From NCBI RefSeq assembly GCF_029382225.1, contig NZ_JARLTC010000011.1:1-64000 (forward strand): 64,000 nt of DNA. The letters run 5' to 3'. Under the pieces are notes generated by a model. The model searched no databases, had not been told where the DNA came from, and was given only the letters and a program-made list of their open reading frames with translations. Each line of letters begins with the position of its first letter. Positions within the stretch are counted from its first letter, which is position 1. Made by a program: the position numbers and the translations under genes. The DNA comes from Spongiactinospora sp. TRM90649 (GTDB taxonomy: Bacteria; Actinomycetota; Actinomycetes; Streptosporangiales; Streptosporangiaceae). Below, in pieces: positions 7,638 through 14,657 of the stretch.

Positions 7638-8348
7638 TCACGCGCGGGACTGGTGGAACCGCGGGGCCGGCAGGTTGGCCAGGCTGTCCAGCTTGTGCAC
7701 CCGCTCGTCGTGGCCGATCTGCCGCAGCAGGTCGGCCACCGAGGCGTAGTGCCCGTACTCGGCGGCGTAGGTGCCCGGGGCGGGCTGGAACTCCAGCTCG
7801 GGGTTCTCGGCCACGAAGTTCATGTACTCGTGCTCGGCGTGGTCCTCGAACTCCGCGTTGAGCCGGTAGCTCAGCTCCGGCTTGACCAGGAACAGCAGCC
7901 AGGACACGTGGTAGTAGAAGAAGCTGATCGCCCACGGCGCGGCCCGGTGCAGCAGCCAGTTCTGCCGGTGACCGCCCCGCTGCACCAGGTCCTGCATGAT
8001 CAGCAGGTGGAACTGCTCGTTGTCCTGGTCCGAGCGGGCCTCGACGATCCGCCCGACCACCCGCTTGGCCAGTGTGGAGGTGCCGCGATGGCGATGCAGC
8101 GCCCAGTAGCCCATCCGCTCCCACGCCTGGTACGGCACGCGGGCGATGATCTCCAGCATCGCGAACTTGGTGTAGGAGCCGCGCTTGCCGTACATCAGGT
8201 CCACCGGCAGGAACATCATCTTGGCCAGCAGGCCGTACTTCATGCGGGGGGAGTCCAGCGTGCGGCGCTGGGCGGCGCGCAGTTCCTCGGGGCCGAGCTT
8301 GGGCGGGCCGTCGTGGACCTCGGGGCGCTGCTCGATGGTGACGGTCAT
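7638..8348 (-). CDS. Alternative oxidase (di-iron quinol oxidase)
   Basis: 236 residues matching the AOX family (PF01786 type). The ligand helices are in order: LEIIARVPYQAWERMGYW (E66), EARSDQDNEQFHLL (E111, H114), EFEDHAEHEYMNF (E168 or its neighbour, with Y175 in the place of the conserved active-site Tyr) and HDERVHKL (E215, H218). The hydrophobic stretch AISFFYYHVSWLLFLVKPEL is the membrane-binding helix. AOX oxidises ubiquinol or menaquinol with O2 without pumping protons and gives cyanide- and NO-insensitive respiration. The ATG at 8348 is chosen because of the GAGGA site just upstream; a longer frame from 8393 lacks one. It is a single gene, convergent with the exporter. AOX is known in some bacteria but is uncommon in actinobacteria. 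Confidence 0.85.
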   Translation of the reverse strand: MTVTIEQRPEVHDGPPKLGPEELRAAQRRTLDSPRMKYGLLAKMMFLPVDLMYGKRGSYTKFAMLEIIARVPYQAWERMGYWALHRHRGTSTLAKRVVGRIVEARSDQDNEQFHLLIMQDLVQRGGHRQNWLLHRAAPWAISFFYYHVSWLLFLVKPELSYRLNAEFEDHAEHEYMNFVAENPELEFQPAPGTYAAEYGHYASVADLLRQIGHDERVHKLDSLANLPAPRFHQSRA

Positions 8349-8474
8349 GATGTCCTCTTTCGTGTCTCCGGCGTCATTCGCGGTCGTGCTCATCGACACT
8401 TCGATGGTGCTGGAGGCAGGCCCTCGCGGTCGTCGCCCGAGAGGATGCACCTTGGGTGCGTCCCGCGAAGTACT

Positions 8475-8522
8475 CCTAGGGGATTTCCCGTCCACCGTCA
8501 GGTGCAGGGGACATCCCCTAGG
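8475..8522. promoter_or_regulatory. Long inverted repeat upstream of the alternative oxidase
   Basis: CCTAGGGGAT (8475-8484) and ATCCCCTAGG (8513-8522) are perfect 10-bp inverted repeats with a 28-bp spacer, and the outer arm core CCCCTAGG is itself close to palindromic. It lies about 130-170 bp upstream of the oxidase start and 50-100 bp upstream of the aminotransferase pseudogene, so it could be an operator for either or a cruciform left by the rearrangement. Confidence 0.55.
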
Positions 8523-8541
8523 GGGGCGAGATACGGGTAAG

Positions 8542-8566
8542 CACATACAGCACATACAGCGCATAG
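8542..8566 (+). repeat. Short tandem repeat CACATACAG
   Basis: CACATACAG occurs twice in tandem (8542-8550, 8551-8559), followed by a partial third copy (CGCATAG). It lies in the 5' region of the aminotransferase pseudogene and may be a regulator-binding array left from the intact gene. Confidence 0.6.
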
Positions 8567-8573
8567 TCGGTAC

Positions 8574-9034
8574 ATGTCTGACCTTCTCGCGCGCCATCGG
8601 GCGGTCATGCCGACCTGGATGGCACTGAACTCGCACACCCCATCGAGATCGCTCGCGGCAAGGGAAACCGGGTCGTGGACGCCGACGGCAACGGCTACCC
8701 GGACTTCTTCGCGGGCATCCTGACCAACATGATCGGCTACGACGTGCCCGAGGTCCGCGAGGCCGCCGCCCGTTCGCCGATCGTCGCCGACGTTCGTGGC
8801 CGCGGCCTGACTTTCGCCCTAGACCTGGCCGACCCCACCACCGGCGCCCCCGCCCCGGCTCTGGCCGCAGCCTTCATGGAGGAGTCCAAGAAGGTCGGCC
8901 TTCTCGCGGGCAAGGGCGGCCTGCACGGCAACGTGATCCGCATGGCCCCGCCCCTGCCCCTCACCGTGGAGGAGGCGGAGGAGGGCCTGGACATCATCAT
9001 CACCGCCTTGGAACGCGTCAACGCGACCGCATAG
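8574..9034 (+). pseudogene. Class III PLP-dependent aminotransferase, internally deleted
   Basis: The ATG at 8574 begins MSDLLARHRAVMPTWMAL, a normal N-terminus for this family. A one-base shift near 8625-8640 then moves the frame to the one carrying NRVVDADGNGYPDFFAGILT and NMIGYDVPEVREA. At about 8768 the protein jumps directly to the C-terminal part (ADVRGRGLTFALDLADP through GLHGNVIRMAPPLPLT). Roughly 270-280 residues are missing, including the PLP lysine and the whole large domain. The residual C-terminus is well preserved in sequence and ends normally, so the deletion may be recent. It cannot be an active enzyme. Confidence 0.88.
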
Positions 9035-9119
9035 GAAGGCGGCCCCCACAGGCAGGTGGCGTGGAAAGGGTGGGTGGGGCCGGTAGGCTCGCGCTCAATA
9101 GGCGGTGGGAGGGGCTCCG

Positions 9120-10316
9120 GTGAGACGTGGCAGGCGAATGGGGGCGTTCGTGTGCGCCGGGGGGCTGGCGTTGGGGGCCTGTACGGGGGCGGGGGCCGAG
9201 AGCGCGGCCCGGCCCGCGGTGGGTGTGACGGCGGTGGCGCCGACCCGGACCCCGACGCCTTCTCCGTCCCCCACGCCGTCGATCAGTGAGGGGGAGGGCA
9301 TCCTCACCGTGCTCTCCCACAGGGGATACGCCGAGTGGGGCGGCAGCGACCCGAAGGTCAACTGGGTGGGGCCGTTCGAGAAGAAGACCGGCTGCCGGGT
9401 CACCAGGCTCGATCATGTGCGTAACGCCGAGGAACTGCACAAGGCGTACGACGCCGGGTCGTACGACGTGGTGGCGGCCTCGCCGGAGGCCGCGGGGCGG
9501 CTGATCGCCGAGGGGAAGGCGGGCGCGATCGACACCGCGCTGCTGCCCCGGTACGGCGACATGCCCAAGCGGCTGCGCACGCTGCCCGCCTACGACCGCG
9601 ACGGCAAGGTCTACGGCGTGCCGTTCCTGTGGGAGGTCGCCCAGCTCGGTCATGACACCCGCGAGCCCCGGCCGCGTGGGCTGTCCGGGCTGTTCGGCGC
9701 GAAGACGTCCGCCGTCGAGGACGATCCGCTCAGCCTGGCGACGGCCGCGCTCGCCCTGAAGAAGGACGACCCCGACCTCGACATCGACGACCCGTTCCAG
9801 CTCACCCCCGCGCAGCTCGACCGGGCGACGGCGTTGCTGGCCGAGCGCGACGGCGATGGGCGGGAGTACTGGACCGACCCTCTCGACGTGGTCTCCGGCT
9901 TCGCCGCCGGGGCCGTCTCGGTGGCGCAGACCTCTCCCTACGTGCTCAGCCTGCTGCGCAGGGCGGGCCGTCCGGTGCGACCGGCCTCAGCCGACCCCGC
10001 GACCGGCCGGGCCGACGCGTGGATGCTGTCGGCCAACGCCCAGCATCCCGGGTGCGCCTACCGGTGGCTGGAGTGGATGAGCGGGGCGAGCGTGCAGCGC
10101 GACGCCGCCGCCTGGAACGGCAAGGCCCCTGCCAATCCCAAGGCGTGCACGGGCCGGGCCGGCCGGGTCTGCTCGGCGTACCGGGTCGGCGACGACGACT
10201 GGCTGGACAAGGTGGTGTTCGCGACGCGCCCGGCGCGCGACTGCGGCACGAAGGGCAAGTCCGGGTGCACCGACTACACCGAATGGGAAAGACGCTGGCG
10301 TGAACTGGTGGACTGA
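9120..10316 (+). CDS. Extracellular solute-binding lipoprotein, PotD-like
   Basis: About 398 residues. A short basic N-terminus and hydrophobic core lead to the lipobox LALGAC, so it should be lipid-anchored outside the membrane. A Pro/Thr/Ser-rich linker (TRTPTPSPSPTPS) precedes a periplasmic-binding fold resembling polyamine-binding PotD/PotF: NWVGPFEKKTGCRVTRLD, YDVVAASPEAAGRLI, GKVYGVPFLWE and the hinge segment AQTSPYVLSLLRRAG. The GTG at 9120 is preferred over 9105 because GGAGGGG lies five bases upstream. No permease or ATPase is adjacent, so it is an orphan receptor or partners with a distant transporter. Extra cysteines near the C-terminus (PGCAYRW, KACTGRAGRVC) suggest disulfides. 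Confidence 0.85.
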   Translation: MRRGRRMGAFVCAGGLALGACTGAGAESAARPAVGVTAVAPTRTPTPSPSPTPSISEGEGILTVLSHRGYAEWGGSDPKVNWVGPFEKKTGCRVTRLDHVRNAEELHKAYDAGSYDVVAASPEAAGRLIAEGKAGAIDTALLPRYGDMPKRLRTLPAYDRDGKVYGVPFLWEVAQLGHDTREPRPRGLSGLFGAKTSAVEDDPLSLATAALALKKDDPDLDIDDPFQLTPAQLDRATALLAERDGDGREYWTDPLDVVSGFAAGAVSVAQTSPYVLSLLRRAGRPVRPASADPATGRADAWMLSANAQHPGCAYRWLEWMSGASVQRDAAAWNGKAPANPKACTGRAGRVCSAYRVGDDDWLDKVVFATRPARDCGTKGKSGCTDYTEWERRWRELVD

Positions 10317-10355
10317 ACCGCCTGGTCGAACGAGTGAACTAACCCATTTGTCGCA

Positions 10356-10377
10356 TTTCCCGGGTTTCCCGGGTTTC
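10356..10377 (+). repeat. Tandem TTTCCCGGG repeat
   Basis: Two exact copies of TTTCCCGGG (10356-10364 and 10365-10373) and the start of a third lie 40 bp after the lipoprotein gene. This is a simple tandem duplication with no clear function. Confidence 0.6.
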
Positions 10378-10431
10378 TGGCAGGTCGCGATCCGCGAGAT
10401 GCGGGCGGCCGGAAACCCGCATTACAGGCGT

Positions 10432-10707
10432 TCAGGAATACGCGGCGCGGCGGCGGCCGGGAAACGGGCACAGGCCCGTCGGCGGTGTGAGCGCCTCGGC
10501 GCAGTCGTCGCAGGCGAGCACGGCCGTGTCGTCCGGCAATCGGCCGACGCGCACGCGCGGCCTGGGCCACTTCTTGTGGCATACCACGCAGGCGTCGCCG
10601 TAGCGCTGAGCGGACGTCAGACCATCCGGGTCGAACGTCGTCACGATCCGTGCCGTCGCGGTCGGATCTCCGTCCATCACGCTCCCCGAAGTGATCGCCA
10701 GTGTCAT
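10432..10707 (-). CDS. Small CxxC/CxxC protein, hypothetical
   Basis: 91 residues with two CxxC pairs, CVVC at about 40-43 followed by HKKW, and CDDC at about 66-69 followed by AEAL, spaced like a zinc ribbon. There is no signal peptide. I do not recognise the family. The ATG has no ribosome-binding site, but TATAAC lies nine bases upstream on the minus strand, which suggests a near-leaderless transcript. A second possible start is the internal MDGDP. Codon use fits a real gene; a structural zinc-binding or nucleic-acid-binding role is only a guess. Confidence 0.65.
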   Translation of the reverse strand: MTLAITSGSVMDGDPTATARIVTTFDPDGLTSAQRYGDACVVCHKKWPRPRVRVGRLPDDTAVLACDDCAEALTPPTGLCPFPGRRRAAYS

Positions 10708-10802
10708 ACCGGAACCGTTATAACCCTGTCTCGCTCACTGATCGCCTAATCGGGCGTCAAGGTGCGGTTAAATCACCGGCGTCACGCTTGCCGTATGACA
10801 AC

Positions 10803-10840
10803 AAAATAGGACACCCGGCATAAGCCGGATGCCCTATTTG
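10803..10840 (-). terminator. Intrinsic terminator of gabT
   Basis: AAATAGG (10804-10810) pairs with CCTATTT (10833-10839) and CCGGC with GCCGG inside, around an ATAA loop. Read on the minus strand the stem is followed by TTTTGTTGT. It begins seven bases after the stop of gabT. Confidence 0.88.
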
Positions 10841-10846
10841 CAGGAA

Positions 10847-12199
10847 TTAGTCTTCGCCGAGTGCCTTCTCCAGGATGTTCAGCCCCTCTTCCAGCAACTC
10901 GTCCGGGATGACCAGCGGCGGAAGGAAACGGAGCACGTTGCCGTAGGTGCCCGCCGTCAGCGCGAGCAGGCCCTCGGCGTGGCAGCGAGCCAGGACCCGG
11001 CCCGTCGCCTCGGGGTCGGGCTCCTTGGTCCCCGGCTTGACCAGCTCGATCGCGATCATCGCGCCCCGGCCCCTGACGTCGCCGATCATCGGATGCTGCT
11101 CGGCCATCGCGCGCAGCCGGGGGAGCATCACCGACTCGATCCGGCGCGCCCGCCCGACCAGGTCGTCCTGCTCGATCGACTCCAGGACGGCCAGCGCCGC
11201 CTCACACGCCAGCGGGTTGCCGCCATAGGTGCCGCCCAGGCCCCCCACGTGCACCTTGTCCATCAGCTCGGCCCTGCCGGTCACCGCGGCCAGCGGCAGG
11301 CCGCCCGCGATGCCCTTGGCCGTGGTCACGATGTCCGGGACGACGCCCTCGCGCTCGCACGCGAACAGATCCCCCGTCCGGGCGAACCCGGTCTGCACCT
11401 CGTCGGCGATGAACACGATGCCGTTCGCCTTCGCGAACTCCGCCATCCTGGGCAGGAAGCCAGGGGCGGGCTCGATGAAGCCGCCCTCGCCCGCGATCGG
11501 CTCGATCAGCAGGGCGGCCACGTTCTCCGCCCCGATCTGCTTGTTGATCATGTCGATGGCCTGCGCGGCGGCCTCCTCCGCGCAGTTCTCCGGACCGGAC
11601 GGCCAGCGGAACGGATACGCCAGCGGCACCCGGTAGACCTCCGGCGCGAACGGGCCGAACCTGTGCTTGTAGGGCAGGTTCTTGGCGGTCAGCGTCATGG
11701 TCAGCAGCGTGCGGCCGTGGTAGGCGTGGTCGAACACGACGACGGCCTGCCGTCCGGTCGCGTGCCGGGCGACCTTGATCGCGTTCTCCACCGCCTCGGC
11801 CCCGGTGTTCACCAGGAACGTGCGCTTCTCGTGGTCGCCGGGGGTCAGCCGGTTCAGGTTCTCGCAGACCTCGACGTACGACTCGTACGGCGTGACCATG
11901 AAACAGGTGTGCGTGAAGTCGCCGACCTGCTTGCGGACCCGCTCGGCCACCCGCGGGTTCGCGTTGCCGACGCCGGTCACGGCGATGCCGGAGCCGAAGT
12001 CGATCAGTGAGTTGCCGTCGGCGTCCACGACCACCCCGCCGCCCGCGTGGGTCACGAAGACGGGAAGGGTGGTGCCGATGCCGTCGGGTACGGCGGCCTG
12101 CTTGCGGGCCAGCAGTTCGCGGGATCGGGGACCGGGGATCTCGGTGACGACGCGGCGCTCCTGAGGCAGATCCGGGCCACCCTGCGTGACGGTGCTCAT
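10847..12199 (-). CDS. gabT: 4-aminobutyrate aminotransferase
   Basis: 450 residues, full length for a class III aminotransferase. It transfers the amino group of GABA to 2-oxoglutarate, giving succinic semialdehyde and glutamate, in the cytoplasm. Visible features are the cofactor-binding segment NTGAEAVENAIKVAR, HAYHGRT, the PLP-contacting D266 in IADEVQTGFARTG and the Schiff-base lysine K295 in TTAKGIAGG. The start at 12199 (MSTVTQGG) is preferred because TAGCGT lies seven bases upstream, giving a leaderless arrangement; a longer frame from 12253 would cross this promoter. It is divergent from a PucR regulator, and an aldehyde dehydrogenase lies 2.5 kb away, together a GABA-to-succinate route. 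Other omega-amino acids may also be substrates. Confidence 0.92.
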   Translation of the reverse strand: MSTVTQGGPDLPQERRVVTEIPGPRSRELLARKQAAVPDGIGTTLPVFVTHAGGGVVVDADGNSLIDFGSGIAVTGVGNANPRVAERVRKQVGDFTHTCFMVTPYESYVEVCENLNRLTPGDHEKRTFLVNTGAEAVENAIKVARHATGRQAVVVFDHAYHGRTLLTMTLTAKNLPYKHRFGPFAPEVYRVPLAYPFRWPSGPENCAEEAAAQAIDMINKQIGAENVAALLIEPIAGEGGFIEPAPGFLPRMAEFAKANGIVFIADEVQTGFARTGDLFACEREGVVPDIVTTAKGIAGGLPLAAVTGRAELMDKVHVGGLGGTYGGNPLACEAALAVLESIEQDDLVGRARRIESVMLPRLRAMAEQHPMIGDVRGRGAMIAIELVKPGTKEPDPEATGRVLARCHAEGLLALTAGTYGNVLRFLPPLVIPDELLEEGLNILEKALGED

Positions 12200-12290
12200 A
12201 CCCGTGACGCTACGTGCGGGGCCCCGAAGAGCCGATGCTGCACTATGGCACACTGGTCAGAGCCGGGTTATCCAGAAAGTACAACCCGGC
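12200..12290. promoter_or_regulatory. Divergent gabT / pucR promoter with inverted repeat
   Basis: On the minus strand TAGCGT (12212-12207) lies seven bases before the gabT ATG. Between the two genes GCCGGGTT (12262-12269) and AACCCGGC (12283-12290) form a perfect 8-bp inverted repeat with a 13-bp spacer, a candidate binding site for the PucR protein or a 5' leader hairpin of its gene. The spacer contains TTATCCAGAAAG, which recurs with two changes upstream of the aldehyde dehydrogenase gene (14575-14586). Confidence 0.55.
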
Positions 12291-12306
12291 GCAGGGAGAA
12301 CGTCAC

Positions 12307-13767
12307 GTGGCACCGACACTTCGACGCCTCGTCGCGCGAGCGCCACTGCGCCTGCGCGTCCTGGTCGGCGCCGATCGCCTCGACCGGCCCGTCCGCTGGG
12401 TGGCGGTCAGCGAACTCGAAGATCCCACGCCCTTCCTCGAAGGCGGCGAACTGGTCCTGACGACCGGCATGCGGATCCGCCCGGATACCGCCGCCGCCTA
12501 CGTCGCCAGGCTCGTCGAGCGCGAGGTCGCCGGGCTCGGGGTCGGCGTCGGGCTCACCCACGAGGCGATGCCCGACGAACTCGTCCAGGCGGCGGAACGC
12601 GCCGGGCTGCCGCTCATCGAGGTGCCCCGCGACACGGCGTTCGTCGCGATCGGCAAGACGGTCAGCGAACTGCTGGCGGCCGAGCAGTACGAGGAGCTGA
12701 GCCGCGCCTTCGCCGCCCAGGGACGCCTCACCCGCGCCGCGCTGCGGCCGGAGGGCATGCGCGAGGTGGTGCGCAGGCTGGCCGCCGAGATCGGCGGCTG
12801 GGCGGCGCTGCTCGACGACGGCGGAGCGGTCATCGCCAGCGCCGGAGCGGCGGCGGGCGACCACGTGCGCGGGGTGCGGCCGGAACTGGAGCGATTGCGC
12901 GGCAGGCACGCCAGTCTCACCATGTCCACGCCGGGGGAGCACATCATCGTGCAGGCCCTCGGCGGGGCGGGCAAACTGCGGGGATACTTCGCGGTCGGCA
13001 CGGCGGGCGGCGATCGGGTGTTCTCACCGGTCGCGCACACGGTCGTGAACGTCGCCGGGTCGCTGCTCACGCTCGCGCTCGAACAGCGGGCCGAGCAGCC
13101 GGAGGCGGAGCGGCGCGTCCGGTCCGCGGTGCTGCGGCTGCTGCTGGCGGGGGAGGGGGCCGGCGCGCGGGCGGCGCTGTCGGCGCTGGGCGACTCGCTG
13201 CCGGAACCGCCGGTGGTGGCGCTCGCCACCCGGGGCGGCCTGGACGAGGTGCTGGACGCGGCGGCGGGCGCCTTCACGGCGGCTTTGCCCGACGACGGCG
13301 AGTGCGTGGTGCTCGCCCCGGCGGACGCGGTGGACGCCCTGATCCAGGCCGTCGGACGGCACGGCCCGGTCGGCGTCGGCGAACCGGTCGGGTTCGACCG
13401 GCTGACCGAAGGCGTCGATCAGGCCCGACGCGCCCTGGCCGCGGCCCACCGCGCCGCGGCTCCCGTCATGCGCTACACCGCCCTGCCGGGCCAGGGCCTC
13501 CTCGCCCTCCTCGACCCTGCGGCGGCCGGGGCCTTCGCCACCGCCCTGCTCGCGCCGATCCTCGAATACGGCACCCGCGCCGACCTGCTCGACTCCCTGC
13601 GCGCCTACCTGGAGGCCAACGGCCACTGGGACGCCGCCGCCCAACGCCTCGGCATCCACCGCCACACCCTCCGCTACCGCATGCGCAAGGTCGCCGAACT
13701 CCTCGACCGCGACATAGACGACCCCGCCACCCGAGCCGAACTCTGGGTCGCCTGCTCAGTGTTGTGA
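12307..13767 (+). CDS. PucR family regulator, probable activator of GABA catabolism
   Basis: About 486 residues. The N-terminal PucR domain has RVLVGADRLDRPVRWVAVSE and GGELVLTTGMRI; a GAF/GGDEF-like middle follows, and the C-terminal helix-turn-helix (about 425-475) reads ANGHWDAAAQRLGIHRHTLR. The GTG at 12307 is chosen because AGGGAG lies eight bases upstream and the PucR domain begins directly after; the frame is open back to 12214 but without start signals. Divergent orientation to gabT strongly suggests it senses GABA or a related compound and controls gabT and probably the nearby aldehyde dehydrogenase. Confidence 0.9.
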   Translation: MAPTLRRLVARAPLRLRVLVGADRLDRPVRWVAVSELEDPTPFLEGGELVLTTGMRIRPDTAAAYVARLVEREVAGLGVGVGLTHEAMPDELVQAAERAGLPLIEVPRDTAFVAIGKTVSELLAAEQYEELSRAFAAQGRLTRAALRPEGMREVVRRLAAEIGGWAALLDDGGAVIASAGAAAGDHVRGVRPELERLRGRHASLTMSTPGEHIIVQALGGAGKLRGYFAVGTAGGDRVFSPVAHTVVNVAGSLLTLALEQRAEQPEAERRVRSAVLRLLLAGEGAGARAALSALGDSLPEPPVVALATRGGLDEVLDAAAGAFTAALPDDGECVVLAPADAVDALIQAVGRHGPVGVGEPVGFDRLTEGVDQARRALAAAHRAAAPVMRYTALPGQGLLALLDPAAAGAFATALLAPILEYGTRADLLDSLRAYLEANGHWDAAAQRLGIHRHTLRYRMRKVAELLDRDIDDPATRAELWVACSVL

Positions 13768-13772
13768 TGGCG

Positions 13773-13789
13773 CTCGCTTCGCTCGCGAG
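13773..13789. terminator. Small hairpin between convergent genes
   Basis: CTCGC (13773-13777) pairs with GCGAG (13785-13789) within a CGCTCGCTTCGCTCGCGAGG segment lying between the convergent PucR and TetR genes. It may terminate both; the stem is short. Confidence 0.4.
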
Positions 13790-13797
13790 GCGTCAGG

Positions 13798-14427
13798 TCA
13801 GGAGTCTTTGGGGACGAGAAAGCAGCAGACGGTGGCGGTGGTGACGGCGTCGTAGGTGCGGGAGTCGCGGAGGTGGCCGGCGCGTTCTAGGCTGATGGCG
13901 CCCTGGGCGGCGGCCCAGAGGGCGTCGGCGATCTTTCGCGGCTGGGTCGGGATGATGTAGCCGGCGGAGATGCAGTCGGCGATCACGCGGTCGATGATGT
14001 TGAGCGCGGCCCTGGCCAGGGTGCGGGCGCGTTCGCTGGGCTCGAAGCCGGGGATGGCCTTCTCGAACATCAGGCTGTAGTACGCCGGCTCGGACAGGCA
14101 CGCCTCGCGGTACGCGGGCCCGAGGGCGGTCAGGTACTCCAACGGGTCCTTGCGCTGGGGGACGGCCTCCAGACGGCGTCGAAACCGTTCGAAGCCCTCC
14201 AGGTAAAGCGCCTCCGCGAGCCCTTCCTTGCTGCCGAACATGGTGTAGATCACCGTCGTCGAGCACCCGGCCTCGGTGGCGATGCGCCGCATCGACAGGC
14301 TGTCCGGCCCTTGGGTGAGCAGCAGTTCGCCGGCGACGTCGAGCAGCCGGGTGCGAAGCTCGTCATGGGAGGTGCGCTCACCGAGTAGGTAGGCGCCTTG
14401 CAGCCCACGAGGCGCCGACGAGGTCAT
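13798..14427 (-). CDS. TetR family transcriptional regulator
   Basis: About 209 residues. The helix-turn-helix is RTRLLDVAGELLLTQGPDSL followed by SMRRIATEAGCSTTVIYTMF; the C-terminal part (YREACLSEPAYYSLMFEKAI) is the WHG/TetR_C_33-like ligand domain. The ATG at 14427 has AAAGGG upstream; a longer frame starts at 14472. Target unknown: it is convergent with the PucR gene and divergent from the aldehyde dehydrogenase, which it could repress. Confidence 0.87.
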   Translation of the reverse strand: MTSSAPRGLQGAYLLGERTSHDELRTRLLDVAGELLLTQGPDSLSMRRIATEAGCSTTVIYTMFGSKEGLAEALYLEGFERFRRRLEAVPQRKDPLEYLTALGPAYREACLSEPAYYSLMFEKAIPGFEPSERARTLARAALNIIDRVIADCISAGYIIPTQPRKIADALWAAAQGAISLERAGHLRDSRTYDAVTTATVCCFLVPKDS

Positions 14428-14574
14428 GAGCTTCAGCCCTTTCGCTCCGGGGCCCCGCACGCGACCCGCCACACGTTGACTTAACCCCGGCCGCGCTGGT
14501 TCAAACCGTCCCGTGCGAAGTCATCCTGATTTAAGCCCTATTTCGTTACAGCCTCAAGGAAGTCCCTCGGCGCA

Positions 14575-14657
14575 TTATCCGGAACGGTGTGGAAAGGGGT
14601 GCCGATTGTGCGCTCTGGAGTAAAGCGAGGACGCTGTACCTGTCATAGCGTCGAGGT
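14575..14657 (+). promoter_or_regulatory. Predicted promoter of the aldehyde dehydrogenase gene
   Basis: TAGCGT (14646-14651) lies exactly six bases before the ATG at 14658, the same hexamer and nearly the same spacing as at gabT, and predicts a leaderless mRNA. Further upstream TTATCCGGAACG (14575-14586) matches 10 of 12 bases of TTATCCAGAAAG in the gabT/pucR intergenic region, a possible shared regulator site. Confidence 0.5.
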
